This document shows, one piece after another, positions 32,963-44,672 of a DNA stretch of 64,000 nucleotides. The stretch covers positions 1,389,950 to 1,453,949 of the forward strand of contig JAJEKV010000061.1 of NCBI GenBank assembly GCA_021234155.1. The letters run 5' to 3'. The DNA is from Isoetes taiwanensis. Its lineage: Eukaryota; Streptophyta; Lycopodiopsida; Isoetales; Isoetaceae. The position numbers and the translations under genes were made by a program. How positions within the stretch are numbered: the stretch's first letter is position 1; each line of letters opens with the position of its first letter. Below the pieces are notes generated by a model. It did no database searches and was not told where the DNA came from. It saw only the letters and a list, made by a program, of their open reading frames with translations.

Positions 32963-35442
32963 GATGTACCCAAAGTCTTCTGGAAGGCCTCCTTGATCTA
33001 GAAGATGATGCTAAGAGCAATTTAGAAGCCGCATACATGTAATTCAAATTTCATCTACCTGAGTATTTTATTCTAACATGTCTACATGATCTTCTCTTTC
33101 GATCTCCTACATCAAATGAAGACAGAGACTTTGGAAGGCAAATCTGAGAAGAATGGCTCTCCAAAGCATGGCAATAATGCCCAAAACTACCAGATCCATA
33201 AAAATGAACAATAGGAAAAAAACGGAATTCTAGAAACGTGATTGAATGAAAATTTGGGATTGAACGAAAACTAATAACAGTGTCGGGCATGTTCAGACCC
33301 ATACCCGGCCCACACGAAGTGACTGACTATAAGGCTAGTCCGCTATGGGACCCCAATAGTTGCACTCAGCAGGGCCCTCCCTCCCCCTTTGCTACTGATC
33401 TCGTTGTGTGGTGCTCAGTCACTCTGTAGCCTCCATAGGATCAACAACTTATCCTAATCACATACATCTAACTTACAATTAGATTTCACGCTCAGCACTA
33501 TAGGTGCTGGAATGGCTCTACTAGAGCACAAAGTGCTAGCTCAACTGGAATCTACTCGAAATACTTGATCCTGATGCATTGCCTCTGGCTCCCTGGTTCT
33601 CCATCTCTAGCAGGTGGTTTGGGTATATGCTCCTCTTCTGACGCGCTTGCACTCCTAGGCTGCTGCTACAACCTAGGTTGTTGAAGACGATCTTTGAATC
33701 AGAGCTGTGGTCAAAAGTTAGTGAAGCCAAAAGTCCCCTGGGTTTCGGGTTTAGTCATACGTGTGTGCCACTTGGCTGCAATAAGGTGCATCCATGTGGC
33801 AGGTCATCTATAGGGCGAAGCCATGTGGAAATGGTTCTTACCTAGGTTGGCTAAGTTATATTAATGACTTAGTCATCTCTCGCACATTAGGTGCATACAA
33901 GTCTACCAATTTAGAGTTGTATGGTGACATGGCCATAAGATATACATATTTATAGCATATATTCTAAGGGACCGTCACAATATTGATCTAGACAAAAGAA
34001 TTTTCATTCATATAAAAGGCAAAGTCGGTCATAGAAACATGTGCACTTGGCCCAAAGCCTTTCTAGTGGTAGTATTTTCAAGATGGTATTTTTAGAGCTT
34101 GAAGTGCTTGGAGGTTGAAGTGCTTTGGAGACGTGGTTAAGGGACATGATACCCATTCATAAAGAAGAACAAAGGGCTTGATGATATCTCAATATTCTAT
34201 ACGAATTAAATGGATAACAAGGTAATAAAGGTTGAGTAACAACACAACTCCACAATGCATTCCTAGCAACATTAGTTTCGTTGCTTCTAATGCTGCTCTC
34301 TCTTTGTACTTGGGTCCCATAGGCCAGTTGGTCTCCGTGGACGATAAAATCATATTCTATTCTATTCTATTCTATTCTATTCTAAATTGTTTTAGCATCA
34401 GGAACGTTTATTAGTAGGTAATACCTACAATATTAAATACATGTGCATTTTATCCAAATGAGGAATATTGGTAGATATGTATTGGTACATATATAGGAAG
34501 GGCATACAACATGCATGTGTTGGTAAGGTGGAAAAAGGATATATAGGCCCAAAACTTCATATACACTTCTATTCATGTTCTCGTAAGTTTTTTTGTCGCT
34601 TTTAATTCTCACCCATTCCTTAACTCTGATAGGCATAATCTTTCGTTTCAGATAACGGAAAAGAACGAAAGGTGATTTGAAAGAGTTTAAGGCTTTTGAA
34701 CTACAAGGTATGTTAAGGGCTTGAACTATAATCTTGTGGCTTTTTGTTTTATTATTTTCTGTGGCCATACAAGTAAAGACAATCCAATAGTTTTTTCAAG
34801 TGTTTTCAAATGTATTGGTACCTGTTTATATCCTAGTTCCATTGAGTTATCAAACACCTATCTTTAAAAAAAACATAGAAAGTAGATTTTGCAATCTATT
34901 CTATGGTGAGATAAAGTTTGATATTGTTTGCAAGCAATGACATGAACTAAACACCAATTAACCTGTTGATAGAGACATGCATCTAAGAAGGAAAAATTCA
35001 TTCTCAAAATGACAATGCATCTCTAACATGTGAATATTTGAGACCAAATGAAACTCGAACCCTTGCAAGTCCTGGTTCGATGACATTCCCCAAAGAATGT
35101 TTGCCCCATACCTTAGTTTATTTTATAAAGACAATAAGGAGATAATTATATACTCATATGTTTTAGTGAACGTGTTTACACCAACATAGTGGTAATCACG
35201 ATATTGTGGGCAGTATAGTTTTGTTGGGTTGAAGCACGATTAGAAACATCTTTCTTTGTACTTGGCAAATATGATAGGAACATCTGCACTTGGCCCAAAG
35301 CCTTTCAAGATGGTATGTTTCGAGCTTGAAGTGCTTTGGAGAGTGGTTAAGGGTGTAATAGAGTGCAATGAGAGTTAGCCAATATATTGAGGATTAATCA
35401 TGGACCCTTATATGTTAACGTTTTGTGCAGAGGTTTTGACGA
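32963..35442. other. Glycine-rich-gene module X5, upstream non-coding part
   Basis: Near-identical direct duplicate of 24741-27110 with small indels and one LINE-B tail at 34291-34379. Positions from about 34498 onward are also present inverted at 62220-62860. No supported gene. Confidence 0.6.
34291..34379 (+). mobile_element. Short LINE-B 3'-end insertion
   Basis: About 90 bp: GGGTCCCATAGGCC, GGTCTCCGTGGACG, ATAAAATCA and a (TATTC) repeat. TTCTAA occurs at 34285-34290 and 34380-34385, but only once in the sister module near 26065, giving a 6-bp target duplication. Confidence 0.85.
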
Positions 35443-35829
35443 ATGAAGATGAAGATGTTTATCTTGCTGATTCTTTTTGTTAACTATAGCAATTCTTGCT
35501 CCGACCATAAGAAGGAGAAGAAATAGGCTCCTCCTGCCCCTCTGCTCGGTGGAGTTGGAGGAGCAGGGGGAACAGGAGGTCCTGGGGTTGTAGGAGGAGC
35601 TGGAGGAGCTGGAGCTCCAGGCAGCCCTGGAAGAAGCGCTGGGGCAGGAGGCCCTGGCGGCTCAGGTGGCCCAGGTACAGAGGCGGGTGACTCACTGCCT
35701 CGTGGTCATTGGGTGGCTCCTGTCCCCAATGGCATGGATGCAAATGGGACTGGGCAGCCAGGTGGACGTGGCTCGGATGGTAAACTCCCTGGGCAGCCCG
35801 GTGGAAATGGTGGTCGTGGAGGCCGTTGA
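35443..35829 (+). pseudogene. Glycine-rich secreted protein, copy 2, nonsense at codon 28
   Basis: The frame is 128 codons from ATG 35443 to TGA 35827-35829 and keeps the full C-terminus, GQPGGNGGRGGR. Codon 28 is TAG (35524-35526), where copy 1 has TTG (Leu), so only the leader and KKEKK would be made. Downstream codons remain in frame and Gly-rich, so the stop is recent or is bypassed by splicing. No other start is obvious. With copy 1 truncated, no complete version exists in this window. Confidence 0.65.
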
Positions 35830-35837
35830 AGTGTAAA

Positions 35838-35974
35838 GTTGTTAACTTAATAAAAGCATTGTTGGCAATTTGATCTAAATGAATAAAACCACTGTCTTTT
35901 CTACTGTTGTTAACTTAATAAAATCATTGTTGGCAATTTGACCGAAATGAATAAAACCACTGTCTTTTCTACTG
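35838..35974. repeat. 68-bp tandem duplication in the glycine-rich 3' region, with poly(A) signals
   Basis: Two copies of a 68-bp unit beginning GTTGTTAACTTAATAAAA, each containing two AATAAA-type signals (TTAATAAAA and TGAATAAAAC). This is the probable 3' end of the glycine-rich transcript. Confidence 0.75.
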
Positions 35975-36588
35975 TTGAAGATTTTGAATAAAAACATTTT
36001 GATTTTTTTTATTTTGATTTTGGCATTGTGTACAGTTTTTTTGGGATAGAAGGCCTCAATTTAGTTTTAGTTTGAAGATAATATTCTGTGGGATATCTAG
36101 GAATCTTTGGAAGGTATGGCGGTAGAGATTTATGGCGGATAGGTGGAAGGTGTCTCCAGTCAAAACTATGGCGCTGACAGAGCTATGGCGCTGCCAAGTT
36201 CTAGAAACGCGATTTGAGTGCTTCCGATTTTTGCCGGATCAAATCCTACAGGAGGAATGCCTGGTGGGTTGGATCTGTGGAGGCAAAATATACAGGCCAT
36301 GTAACAGAATGGCCGTCGGAGAAAATCTGTCATCCGCCATAGCCTGAAGTTCCACGACCCAACTCCAACTCATCAGTACATAAGTGGCCAGCTCGGGGAT
36401 GAATGTCGGCAAAAATAATACAGAAGGCTAATAGTTTTGTTGCTAGATCCCTGCCTTTTGCACGACAAGATCATGGATGGATGGTTCTGCTCCTGTAAGT
36501 ATAGTTTTCCTTCTTGGTATTTTCATTAGTCATCTTCTGTAAGCTTGTTGTTTGAATTTTCATATGGTTTACCATTGCAATAGTATTG

Positions 36589-37290
36589 CTCTGTTGTTCT
36601 CTTATACTGTGATAAAATCCTAGAGCATCAAATGATGGTGCAATATATCCCCAGCAAGTGCCTAATCTTTTAGTTCCATAGGCTATGCAACTTGTCTCCC
36701 TAGTAGGGAAAGGAATTGCAGTAATCATGCTAGGTGCTTTGCTAAGAAATGTGAACAAATCTAACCTTGCCACATACAATTAGACTAGTCCGTGTTTTAT
36801 AGAACCTCAAGACAAGATATTTCAAGTAGGTGTAGGTAGTGAGTTTTTGTCCTTGTTTGTTTAGAAGATTTAAGGCACTTCCTTTATATCTATATTTCTT
36901 ACGGCCTACCATCCACATCAGTATCTGCATCGGTGCTGCACATCTTTCAAATCTTTCAAATTGTAGGTATGCCCTGGAATGGTGCAGGACCTTGCAACAC
37001 CGGGATTGCAGGGGAAACTGCTGGAACAGAGGGGAGTAATGTCTCTTAGAATATCCTTAAAGGAATAATACAGACTGAAGTTCTAAATAAGTGGACAATA
37101 TCATTTGATGTTATAGTTCTTTTGACAGTATTGTTCTCATGTCTTGCAATAAGGTCAAAGAGGATGCGGATGCTTGCCTTAGATGATGATGATTTTAGCA
37201 TGATAGTGTCATCTATTGCAGGATAGTGATCCACCACATTATGAAGCCTTTCATTTGGTGTGCCTTTCATTTGCTTGTCAGGGTCAGAGG
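36589..37290. other. Intergenic sequence
   Basis: About 700 bases, AT-rich. I see no supported gene, RNA or repeat beyond short simple stretches. Confidence 0.5.
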
Positions 37291-39121
37291 CATTCGCCAA
37301 CAGGGGGGTGCCGCAGGATTGGTTCGAGGCAGGATGCACATTTTCCGACAGCCTGCTACTGCTGCAGACCCCGCAGCCCCAACCACAGCTGCACGCGGCC
37401 CTGCTTCTGCTTCTACTACCACGGCCCCCCCTTCTCCTGCTCCTACTCCTGCTCCCTCGCGGCCCACGCCCTCTCAGCCACATGCTGCCTCCGCTCCATC
37501 TACTTCTCACTCAGCCTCTGCTTCCCGTCCTCCCCCCGCGACTCAGTGCGCAGATACCATCCCCGGGCGACAAATAGGAATTGTGCCTCCGGGTGGTCTC
37601 ATGGAATTGTCGAGGCTTCCCTTGGCAAAGGGGGGATCCCGAACTCAGCGGGCGCGGCGGTATGGATCTCATCTTCCTCATGGAGACATGGGAGCATCTT
37701 TGGCACATGCTACGATTTGCCGTTTACCAACATTTCTCGGTCTTCAATACCCGCAGGGCAGACAGGGGGTCATGGGGAGTGGCTTGCTACTACCGGACAA
37801 CCTTGGCACATTCGGTTTACCCTCCGTAAGACGCATTGCACAACCCGGTACTTCCGGGTTCGTGTGCATAATACCGATGGCAACCCTCTTTTTTCGGCGT
37901 CACTGTTATTTCCCTCACCTTGAGAAAGACCTTTCTATCGCAGCCACCCGATGCGGATAGGATGGACCCGTATGTCGATCTATATGATGACATACAAAGA
38001 AGATCGCCGATTGGGTAGGGTCGTCCTTCTTGGAGATTTCAATGCATGGACAGGGAGTAGAGCAGCCCATGCGACTTGACCCCCTCGGCGATGTCCTAGT
38101 CCCACGCCCCTTGAATAGCCCGCCACGCTGGTCGGATGACAACGGGTCACTTCGCTTTGTGCGCGATTTGCTCTGCTATGTGGCATTTTTGACTTGATAA
38201 TTTGCAATGGCCTTTCCAAGGTGGCGATTCTCCATAAGTGCACATGCATTGGGACAATCGTGGGGAGGGTCTAGTGTGGTGGACTATGTGCTTGTAGTTT
38301 CGCCAAGATATGCATCTCATCAGTCGTTTCCGGTGGGCACGGCGAAGCCGGGATGAGGAGGTCGACTCGAGATCACCTCCCACTTTATTTGGACCTGGTT
38401 TGGCGAGCGCCCAGAACCCCCACTATGCCAGCCCCTCGCCCTCCTCGGTTGAGACTTCGATTATGAGCGGAGGCCGAGGACTACGCCGAGATGCTCATGG
38501 GCGCCCTCCCCGCATTCTGAGACCTCCACGCTAGAGCAAAGCAGATGCATTCACCGCTATTACCGGGATGCGGATGAGCCAGTGCTTTGCGGGCCCCGCC
38601 GCCGGGCCAGTGGTCAGCAACATTCCTGCGTAGAACCGATGGTTTGATGCGATTTCAAGAAACGCAAAGCGGCAGCTCCGTCACATTCGGATCCAGTATT
38701 CGCCAGGGCACACCACAAGATCGCCCCATCCGAAGGGACCTGGCGCCGGTACCTTCCCAAGCATCGGGAGATGTTTCTACTGCGGGGACACTCATCCTCG
38801 AACCTTTGGCCCAGAGTGCTTGAAGGCCAGCCCAGCCCTCTGGGACATCACACCCGAGGGGAATGCGATACTTGCGGCAGCTCTATGACCCGCCCGGGGA
38901 CGCGCACGCCCATACCCCCCAGGATGGCCCCCCATTGGTTCTCGTGGGACGCAGGATGTTGAGGAGGGCCTGCAACGGCTAGCTAATGGGAAGGCAGCTG
39001 ACCTCGATGGTATGCAGGCCGAGTTACTCAAGTGGGCAGGGCAGCCGCTTGTGTCGGTCCTCACTACCCTGTTCAACAGAGCATTGCAGGAGGGTTTCCC
39101 CCGACAATGGAGATTTTGTCA
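37291..39121 (+). pseudogene. LINE family B, 5' half (endonuclease to start of RT), frameshifted
   Basis: The GC-rich segment encodes a Pro/Ala/Ser/Thr-rich leader, then an AP-endonuclease start (LRVVSWNCRGF, DLIFLMETWEH, 37581-37829), and in another frame VVLLGDFNAWTG near 38020-38060, the conserved GDFN box. Near 38980-39115 comes GKAADLDGMQAELLKW and TLFNRALQEGFPRQW, the stretch just before RT. The endonuclease nicks target DNA in this class. Several frameshifts break it. It ends abruptly at about 39115, an unusual 3' truncation for a LINE. The left edge (about 37260-37310) is uncertain. Confidence 0.75.
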
Positions 39122-39886
39122 CATGAATTAGGCAAAATCTTTGGCTACAGTTCTCTTGTTGTTTTCACTGTTTTTCCCTTGCCTTAATATATGCATAAAA
39201 AGCTTGCCCTTTTTTTCCTTTCGATTGTTAGGATGTGCTCAACTCCTGGAGAAACTGCCCACGCTAAGAGCTGACTGTGGTCGCTGCCTATATGGCTTTC
39301 TTCTGGAAGCAAATGTGGCCCTCTTTATATTGGAAGCCAATCAGGGACTGTCACGCAGGACCCCAAAATCTAATGGTTTTGGATTAATTTCAAACTCTTT
39401 CAGCATTATTTTAATTTAACATTAAGTCTTTTAATTTTAAATCTTAATAGCTTTGAGGTCCGTCTTTACCGCCATAGCTTTTGTTAGAGTTTACATTTCG
39501 TGTTAGTTGGAATTTTGGCTATCAATGGAACCAAATGTCCGCCACACCGCCTTAGATTTTGTTAGAGTTTACATTTCGTGTTAGTTGGAATTCTGGCTAT
39601 CAATGGAACCAATTGTCTGCCAAGCTATCATCGTGCGATTTAGATTGAGCTGCAGGTTAGCCAGAGCCAGAGCTAGAAGCAGTATCAAAGACGCTTTGGA
39701 TTAGATTAGGGTGAATTGCTTCGAGTATTTGCATCAGACCCCAGTATGGATCAGATAGCAGAATATTAAAAGTGGTAGGGTTTGTGCCATCCATTTCAGT
39801 CTGTATCCTCATGGTTTTTAGCTGTCTACGTACGTTGTTTGGATCAAATGCACATAATCAATACAATACTCATTTTCGTTTGTTGG
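39122..39886. other. Intergenic sequence with a 78-bp tandem duplication
   Basis: No supported gene. A unit starting TTTTGTTAGAGTTTACATTT occurs at 39479 and again at 39557 (about 65 conserved bases, period 78). The last five bases, GTTGG, are the left target duplication of the gypsy element. Confidence 0.6.
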
Positions 39887-40223
39887 TGTTAGAGCCTGAA
39901 CTCTAACCTTGCAAGAAGGATGAAAAACCCAATAATCCAAGCTCAATCTATCAAATCAAGGCAATGCACAACACAAAGAATCACCATCTCCATAGCTAGA
40001 TCAAACAAAAATCCTCTCTCTCAATACACCGTCTCCCTCTGTTCTTCCCCCCACAATGCATACGTGCAAATATCCTGCACGCGTGCATGTGCATACATCA
40101 CTCCATATACGGTATACTATCTTCTATACCACCTCAATAGTGGTGAATGTGGTGAGTGGTAACAAGTGTGGTGAGTGGTGACGAGTGTGGTGATGAGTGT
40201 GGTGAGTGGTGATCACCCCAACA
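39887..40223 (-). repeat. 3' LTR of the Tat-like element (337 bp)
   Basis: Read on plus it runs TGTTAGAGCC to CACCCCAACA. It matches the right LTR with one substitution (C at a TACACCGTC, T in the other) and lacks 31 bases present in the right copy after TGTTCTTCC. Its right portion (40137-40215), the start of U3 on the minus strand, is a run of GTGGTGAGTG-like repeats. Confidence 0.92.
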
Positions 40224-40617
40224 GTGGCGACCACAGTGGGAAAATGTGCCACTCCGTGGCGGAGAACCCACAACAAAACATACTAATATGGTCCTTGGGA
40301 CATGTCCCCAAATGACCCATTTACACCCTTCTCAAATCCAAATGACTGATACAAACAAACTGGTCCAAAATGACAGTGACGAAACAGAGCCTCTGTAACT
40401 GTGGCAAAATTTTGAAAGCTGATATCTTGAGTTCCAGACCTCCGTTTGACCTGCACCATAGCTCGTTGGATTCGTATCGCCGAAACACATCCTTTGATGT
40501 AGGATAGATGAAGTATTATTGAACTGTCACCCTCTGTTTTTACAGAAAACGACCTGCTGTAACCCGAAAGTTCTCCACAAATTCTCTGTAATTGGAGCTA
40601 TGCCGAATTTGAATCCT
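40224..40617 (-). other. 3' untranslated stretch between integrase and LTR
   Basis: About 390 bases with no frame. No clear polypurine tract precedes the LTR. Instead TGGCGACCACAGTGGG (40225-40240) lies at the LTR edge, nearly the same motif as the primer-binding site at the other end but in opposite orientation. Confidence 0.6.
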
Positions 40618-42800
40618 TTAGAAAAGCACTTCTCTTTCAAAATAAGGCCTCAGATCCTTGCCATTTCTGGGATTAGGCAACAATTCCCCTTCTGGAGTCA
40701 TCAAGTAGAAAGCCCCACCTGGTACCTCTTTATCAATCAGAAATGGGCCTTCCCATGGGCTTTGAAATTTAGATAGATGCTGCTTAGTGGTCCTGCACAA
40801 CACCAATTGCCCTTCCTCAAATGGATTGACAACCTGTAACTTGTCTTTGATAAGCTTTACTTTCTGTTTATGCCTCATATTGAAGTCTGCTGCTTCTTGT
40901 CTCATCTCTTGCAATTGCAGCAAATCATCCATCCTATTATGCACTTGATTTGGAGTTGGAACTTCTCCTAAATTCTCATAATAAGGTAGCTCCACAAATG
41001 AACATAAAGGAATGTCCAAATGAATAGGCATCACAGCTTGCACTCCATAAACCAACTCAAATGGTGTAAATCCTGTAGCCAACTTGTAAGTACACCTGAA
41101 ACTCCATAAGGCACCTGTTAAGGCTTCATGCCAATTTCTTTGATTATCCTTCACTGTTTTGGCCAAGATAGCTTTCAGAATTTTGTTAGTAGACTCAGCT
41201 TGTCCATTTCCCTGTGGATAATAAGCAGAAGCTTGTACATGTTGAACACCAATCTTCTCTGTTAACTGAGCTACTACTTTTCCCATGAAATGAGTTCCCC
41301 GATCAGACAAAAGAATGGTGGGAACACCAAACCGAGAAATCAAATTGTGATAAAGAAAGCTTACTGTGGTATTTTCTGTAGCATGCTTTGCTGGAATTGT
41401 TTCTACCCACTTCGTAAACATGCATGTGGCTGCCAAAATATACTTATGACCTTTGGAAGATGGAGGATTGATAGGCCCAATGTAATCCAATCCCCACATA
41501 TGAAACGGACCAACACTCAAAATAGGATGGAATGGCATATTATTATGGCCTGTTAATTGTGTATGCCTTTGACACTTCTCACATTTGCTAACAAAGTCTC
41601 TAGTATCCTTGTAAAGAGTTGGCCAATAATATCCCCAATGAAGGATCTTCCTAGCTGTGGTTCTGGCTGCAAAATGCCCCTGACAATCATGTGCTTGCTG
41701 CAACAAATCATGAGTTTGCTGACCAGCAACACATCTTAATAAGAGACCTTCCATAGTCCTCTTATAAAGAATAGCTTCATGCACCACATAACCAGCTGCT
41801 TGTACTCTAAGAGCATGCTTTTGTTGCTTTGAAAATGATGAAGGATAAGTCTGATCTAGTAAATACCTGTATATATTGGCATACCAAAGATCCACGGTCT
41901 CAATGAACCCTTGTAATACTCCATTATCCTGAAATGCTACTTGCTGGTCTGTTTCCTCTTCTATTTCAGCACCACTACTCAAATAGGCACTTGGATTATG
42001 AGCTCCTTGAGCCATCTTAACATACTTCAACTCAAATTCTTGTATGATAAGAGCCCATCTTGTAAACTTAGGATCTTGCACAGTCTTGTTGTAAATGCAT
42101 GGCAATGGGTTCACATCCATATGAATGTAAACATACTGTACATTTGCTGCATTCCATTGTGAAGGAAGAAGATAATGCCTAAATTTATTCAAGGCCCACT
42201 TCAATGCTAACCCAAGATGCTCCACATGAGTCCATTTCTGCTCTTGTGGAGTTAACACCCTGCTAGCATAATAATTCACATCATAATGCTTTTGCTGATT
42301 TTTCTGACATAGTGTGACAGCCAAAGCTTGCTCCCAAACTGTAAAGAATAAATGAAATGGCTCACTCATTCTTGGAGGAATCAGCAAAGTTCTCTCTTTT
42401 AATTGTGCAAGGCACCATTCAAATGCTGCTTGAGCATCTTCCTTCCATCTAAAATGCTGTCCTGGCTTCATACAATCCACAAGTGGCTGGGTTACTTTAG
42501 CAAAATTATGCAAATACCTCCTACTAAAACTGAGTTGGCCATATAAGCTTCTCACTTGGGATACATTTGTAGGTGGTTTGACCTTCTCCAAGGCTGCAAT
42601 CTTACCATGATCCACTTGTAATCCCTTTTCGGAAACATAATTGCCCAATAGTTTTCCTCCTCTAGTGAAGAAAATACACTTAGCAGGATTCAAACTTATA
42701 CCATACAAACCGGCATCTTTCAAGAACTTTTTCGAGATGATCCAAGTGATCCTTTCTTGGATTAGAAAATACTGTTAAGTCATCTATAAAGACTCTCAAA
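40618..42800 (-). pseudogene. pol: RT C-terminus, RNase H and integrase of the Tat-like element
   Basis: A 701-codon frame from 42723. Residues 1-50 finish the RT thumb (GISLNPAKCIFF, LLGNYVSEKG), residues 60-240 are the gypsy RNase H (WKEDAQAAFEW, VTLCQKNQQ, KWTHVEHLGLALKWAL), and residues 330-560 are integrase with an HHCC zinc finger (H....H, C..C in SKCEKCQRH) and catalytic D, D, E in MWGLDYIGPI, LLSDRGTHF and GNGQAESTNK. The GPF.I..V..GA.YL type C-terminal fold follows. Upstream bases 42723-42800 hold the RT active site FIDD in a third frame, so two frame breaks separate this from the rest of RT. Confidence 0.88.
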
Positions 42801-42812
42801 AAGTCTAAAATA

Positions 42813-44672
42813 TCATGAAAAGCATATGTCATAACTCATTTGAAATGTGGGCGGAGCATTTGTAAGGCCAAAAGGTAATACCTTATAAGCATAGATGCCA
42901 AAAGGTGTTCGAAAAGCCGTCATTGCTTGATGTGGTGGATAGATTTGGATCTGATTATATCCTGAGTAACCATCCAAGAAAGAATAGGCCTGATTTCCTG
43001 CAACAATATCCAATAAAGTGTCTATGAATGGTGTAGGAAAATGATCTCTTTTGGTAGCTTTATTGAGATCCTTGTAATCAATGCATACTCGGATTGAGTT
43101 ATTTGGCTTTCTCACTGGGACAATAGAACTGATCCAATCTGAATTTGGCACTGGTACAATAAATCCCGCCTCCAAAAGCTTCATAACTTCAACCTTTACT
43201 TGCTCCTCTATTGCTGGACTCATTCTCCTTTGAGCTTGTTGGACTGGTTTTGAGCCTTGTTTCAAATCAATTTTATGAACCACAACCTCTGGTGGAATGC
43301 CTTTCAATTCTTTGTAATTTCTTGCCAAAACATCCCTGAATTCTCTTAACAAAGATATCAAATCACGTTCCTCCTTTTGAGTAAGATCTCCTCCAATAGT
43401 AACCAATTCTTCTTGATTTCCTTGAGAAATATTAATGTTCTTGACTGAATGTGGTGACTGTAATGAATGTGGTGAGTGTGGTGACAATAACGAATGTGGT
43501 GAATGTGGTGATTGTGGTGAATGTGGTGACAGTGACGAATGTGGTGAATGTGATGACTGTGGTGAATGTGGTGACAGTGACGAATGTGGTGACTGTGGTG
43601 AGGGTGGTGACAGTGATGAATGTGGTGAATGTGATGACAGTGATGAATGTGGTGACTGTGGTGAATGTGGTGAATGTGGTGACTGTGATGAACATGGACT
43701 GATATGATTGACCTCATCCTCCAGAATATGCGCATGCCACCAAGCTGCTTGCACCATTGCCGATTGTGCTAAAGCATCCGCCACACTGTTTTGTTCTCTT
43801 GGAACATGTACTACAATGCACTGCTGAAAATAGGACTTTAAATCCATGGCTTGTTGATGTAAGCCTCTCAAATTAGCACTTAAAACCTGAACTTGATCCA
43901 TAAGTTGTTGACACACCAACAAAGAGTCTCCAAAAATAGTCAAACAATCAACATGCTTCGTTTTTGCCAAAGTCATCCCTTGAATAAGTGCATGATATTC
44001 AGCCTCATTATTACTACTTGCATTGCATGGTATACTCAATGTAACAATCTCCTTCTTATGCCCATATATCAGAAATACTCCTACGCCTCCATAATTCTTG
44101 AGTTTAGAGAATGCACCATCAAAATACATTTGTCCTTCTATAGTGGGCTGATTTCTGTTGATCCCATCCATGCTGGATGTCAAAATCAACATCTCTACTT
44201 GATCTTGATCAATACCTTGCTGAAATAAAGTCTCACCAATGGGTATTTGAATAGACTCCTCCTGCATGTTGACAAGAGTCTCTTGTAACTCACCTTCACC
44301 AATACTTTCAAGTCTTTGGATATACTTATCTGCAACTTGCTGCTGTAAATGACATATTTCTGAAATTTGGGTACCTTTTAACCACTTGTACAAAGTCTTA
44401 TCTTCCATGTCACCCACTTCCAAGACATGAAAACAACTAAGACCTTGCTGCCCTGACACCATAGCATTCTCTTTGCTGATTTCTAACTGCGGGCTGCTCA
44501 AAGAAGGATTGCAAAGAAAGGTACCTTTTGCTGATTTCAGAGGATGATCTATAGTAACCTTGTGTTCTCCTTGAAAGATGTTCATTTCGCGTTTCCTCCA
44601 TGAAGTCTCAAACATGCGGCATCTAACCATGTATGGCTCAAAGAACAAAGTACAAGTTTCAAAGATGCACAC
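42813..44672 (-). pseudogene. pol: Extra RNase H, Ser-Pro-His linker and N-terminal RT of the Tat-like element
   Basis: A 619-codon frame. Residues 183-305 (44126 to 43758) are an RVT_3/archaeal-type RNase H with all acidic residues visible: MYFDGAF, NNEAEYHAL, IFGDSLLV and VADALAQ. Residues 325-410 are an SPHSPHSSLSPHSPQ repeat. From about residue 440 comes a gypsy RT (LEAGFIVPVPNSDWISSIVPV, CIDYKDLNKATKRDHFP, YSGYNQIQI, LPFGLTNAPPTFQ). The frame breaks just before the FIDD box. In seed-plant Tat elements the second RNase H follows RT and RNase H. Here it precedes RT. Confidence 0.85.
43445..43695. repeat. 9-bp-based repeat encoding the Ser-Pro-His linker
   Basis: About 28 units related to GAATGTGGT or GACAGTGAC, kept in frame with pol so that the minus strand reads Ser-Pro-His, Ser-Ser-Leu and Ser-Pro-Gln triplets. 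The same GTGGTGA motif makes up the repeat at the U3 end of both LTRs (40137-40215 and 47300-47380). Confidence 0.85.

Larger units (their letters stand above)
34498..36588. repeat. Inverted-repeat arm A (left)
   Basis: Two blocks match 61762-62860 in reverse complement: 34498 to about 35215, and about 36020-36588. The sequence between them, including the glycine-rich gene, is missing in the other arm. The second block has four short extra stretches of 19-50 bp (for example near 36150-36205, 36228-36248 and 36310-36342) that the other arm lacks. Confidence 0.8.

Noticed and set aside
37226-37960. A 244-codon proline/alanine-rich frame as an independent gene
   Set aside because: It overlaps the LINE-B endonuclease, which is recognisable in another frame. 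The composition comes from GC-rich LINE sequence.
43358-43735. Cys/Gly-Glu-rich and His/Thr-rich frames over the 43.4-43.7 kb repeat
   Set aside because: They are shadow frames of the Ser-Pro-His linker repeat. Only the minus-strand frame joined to RNase H and RT is supported.
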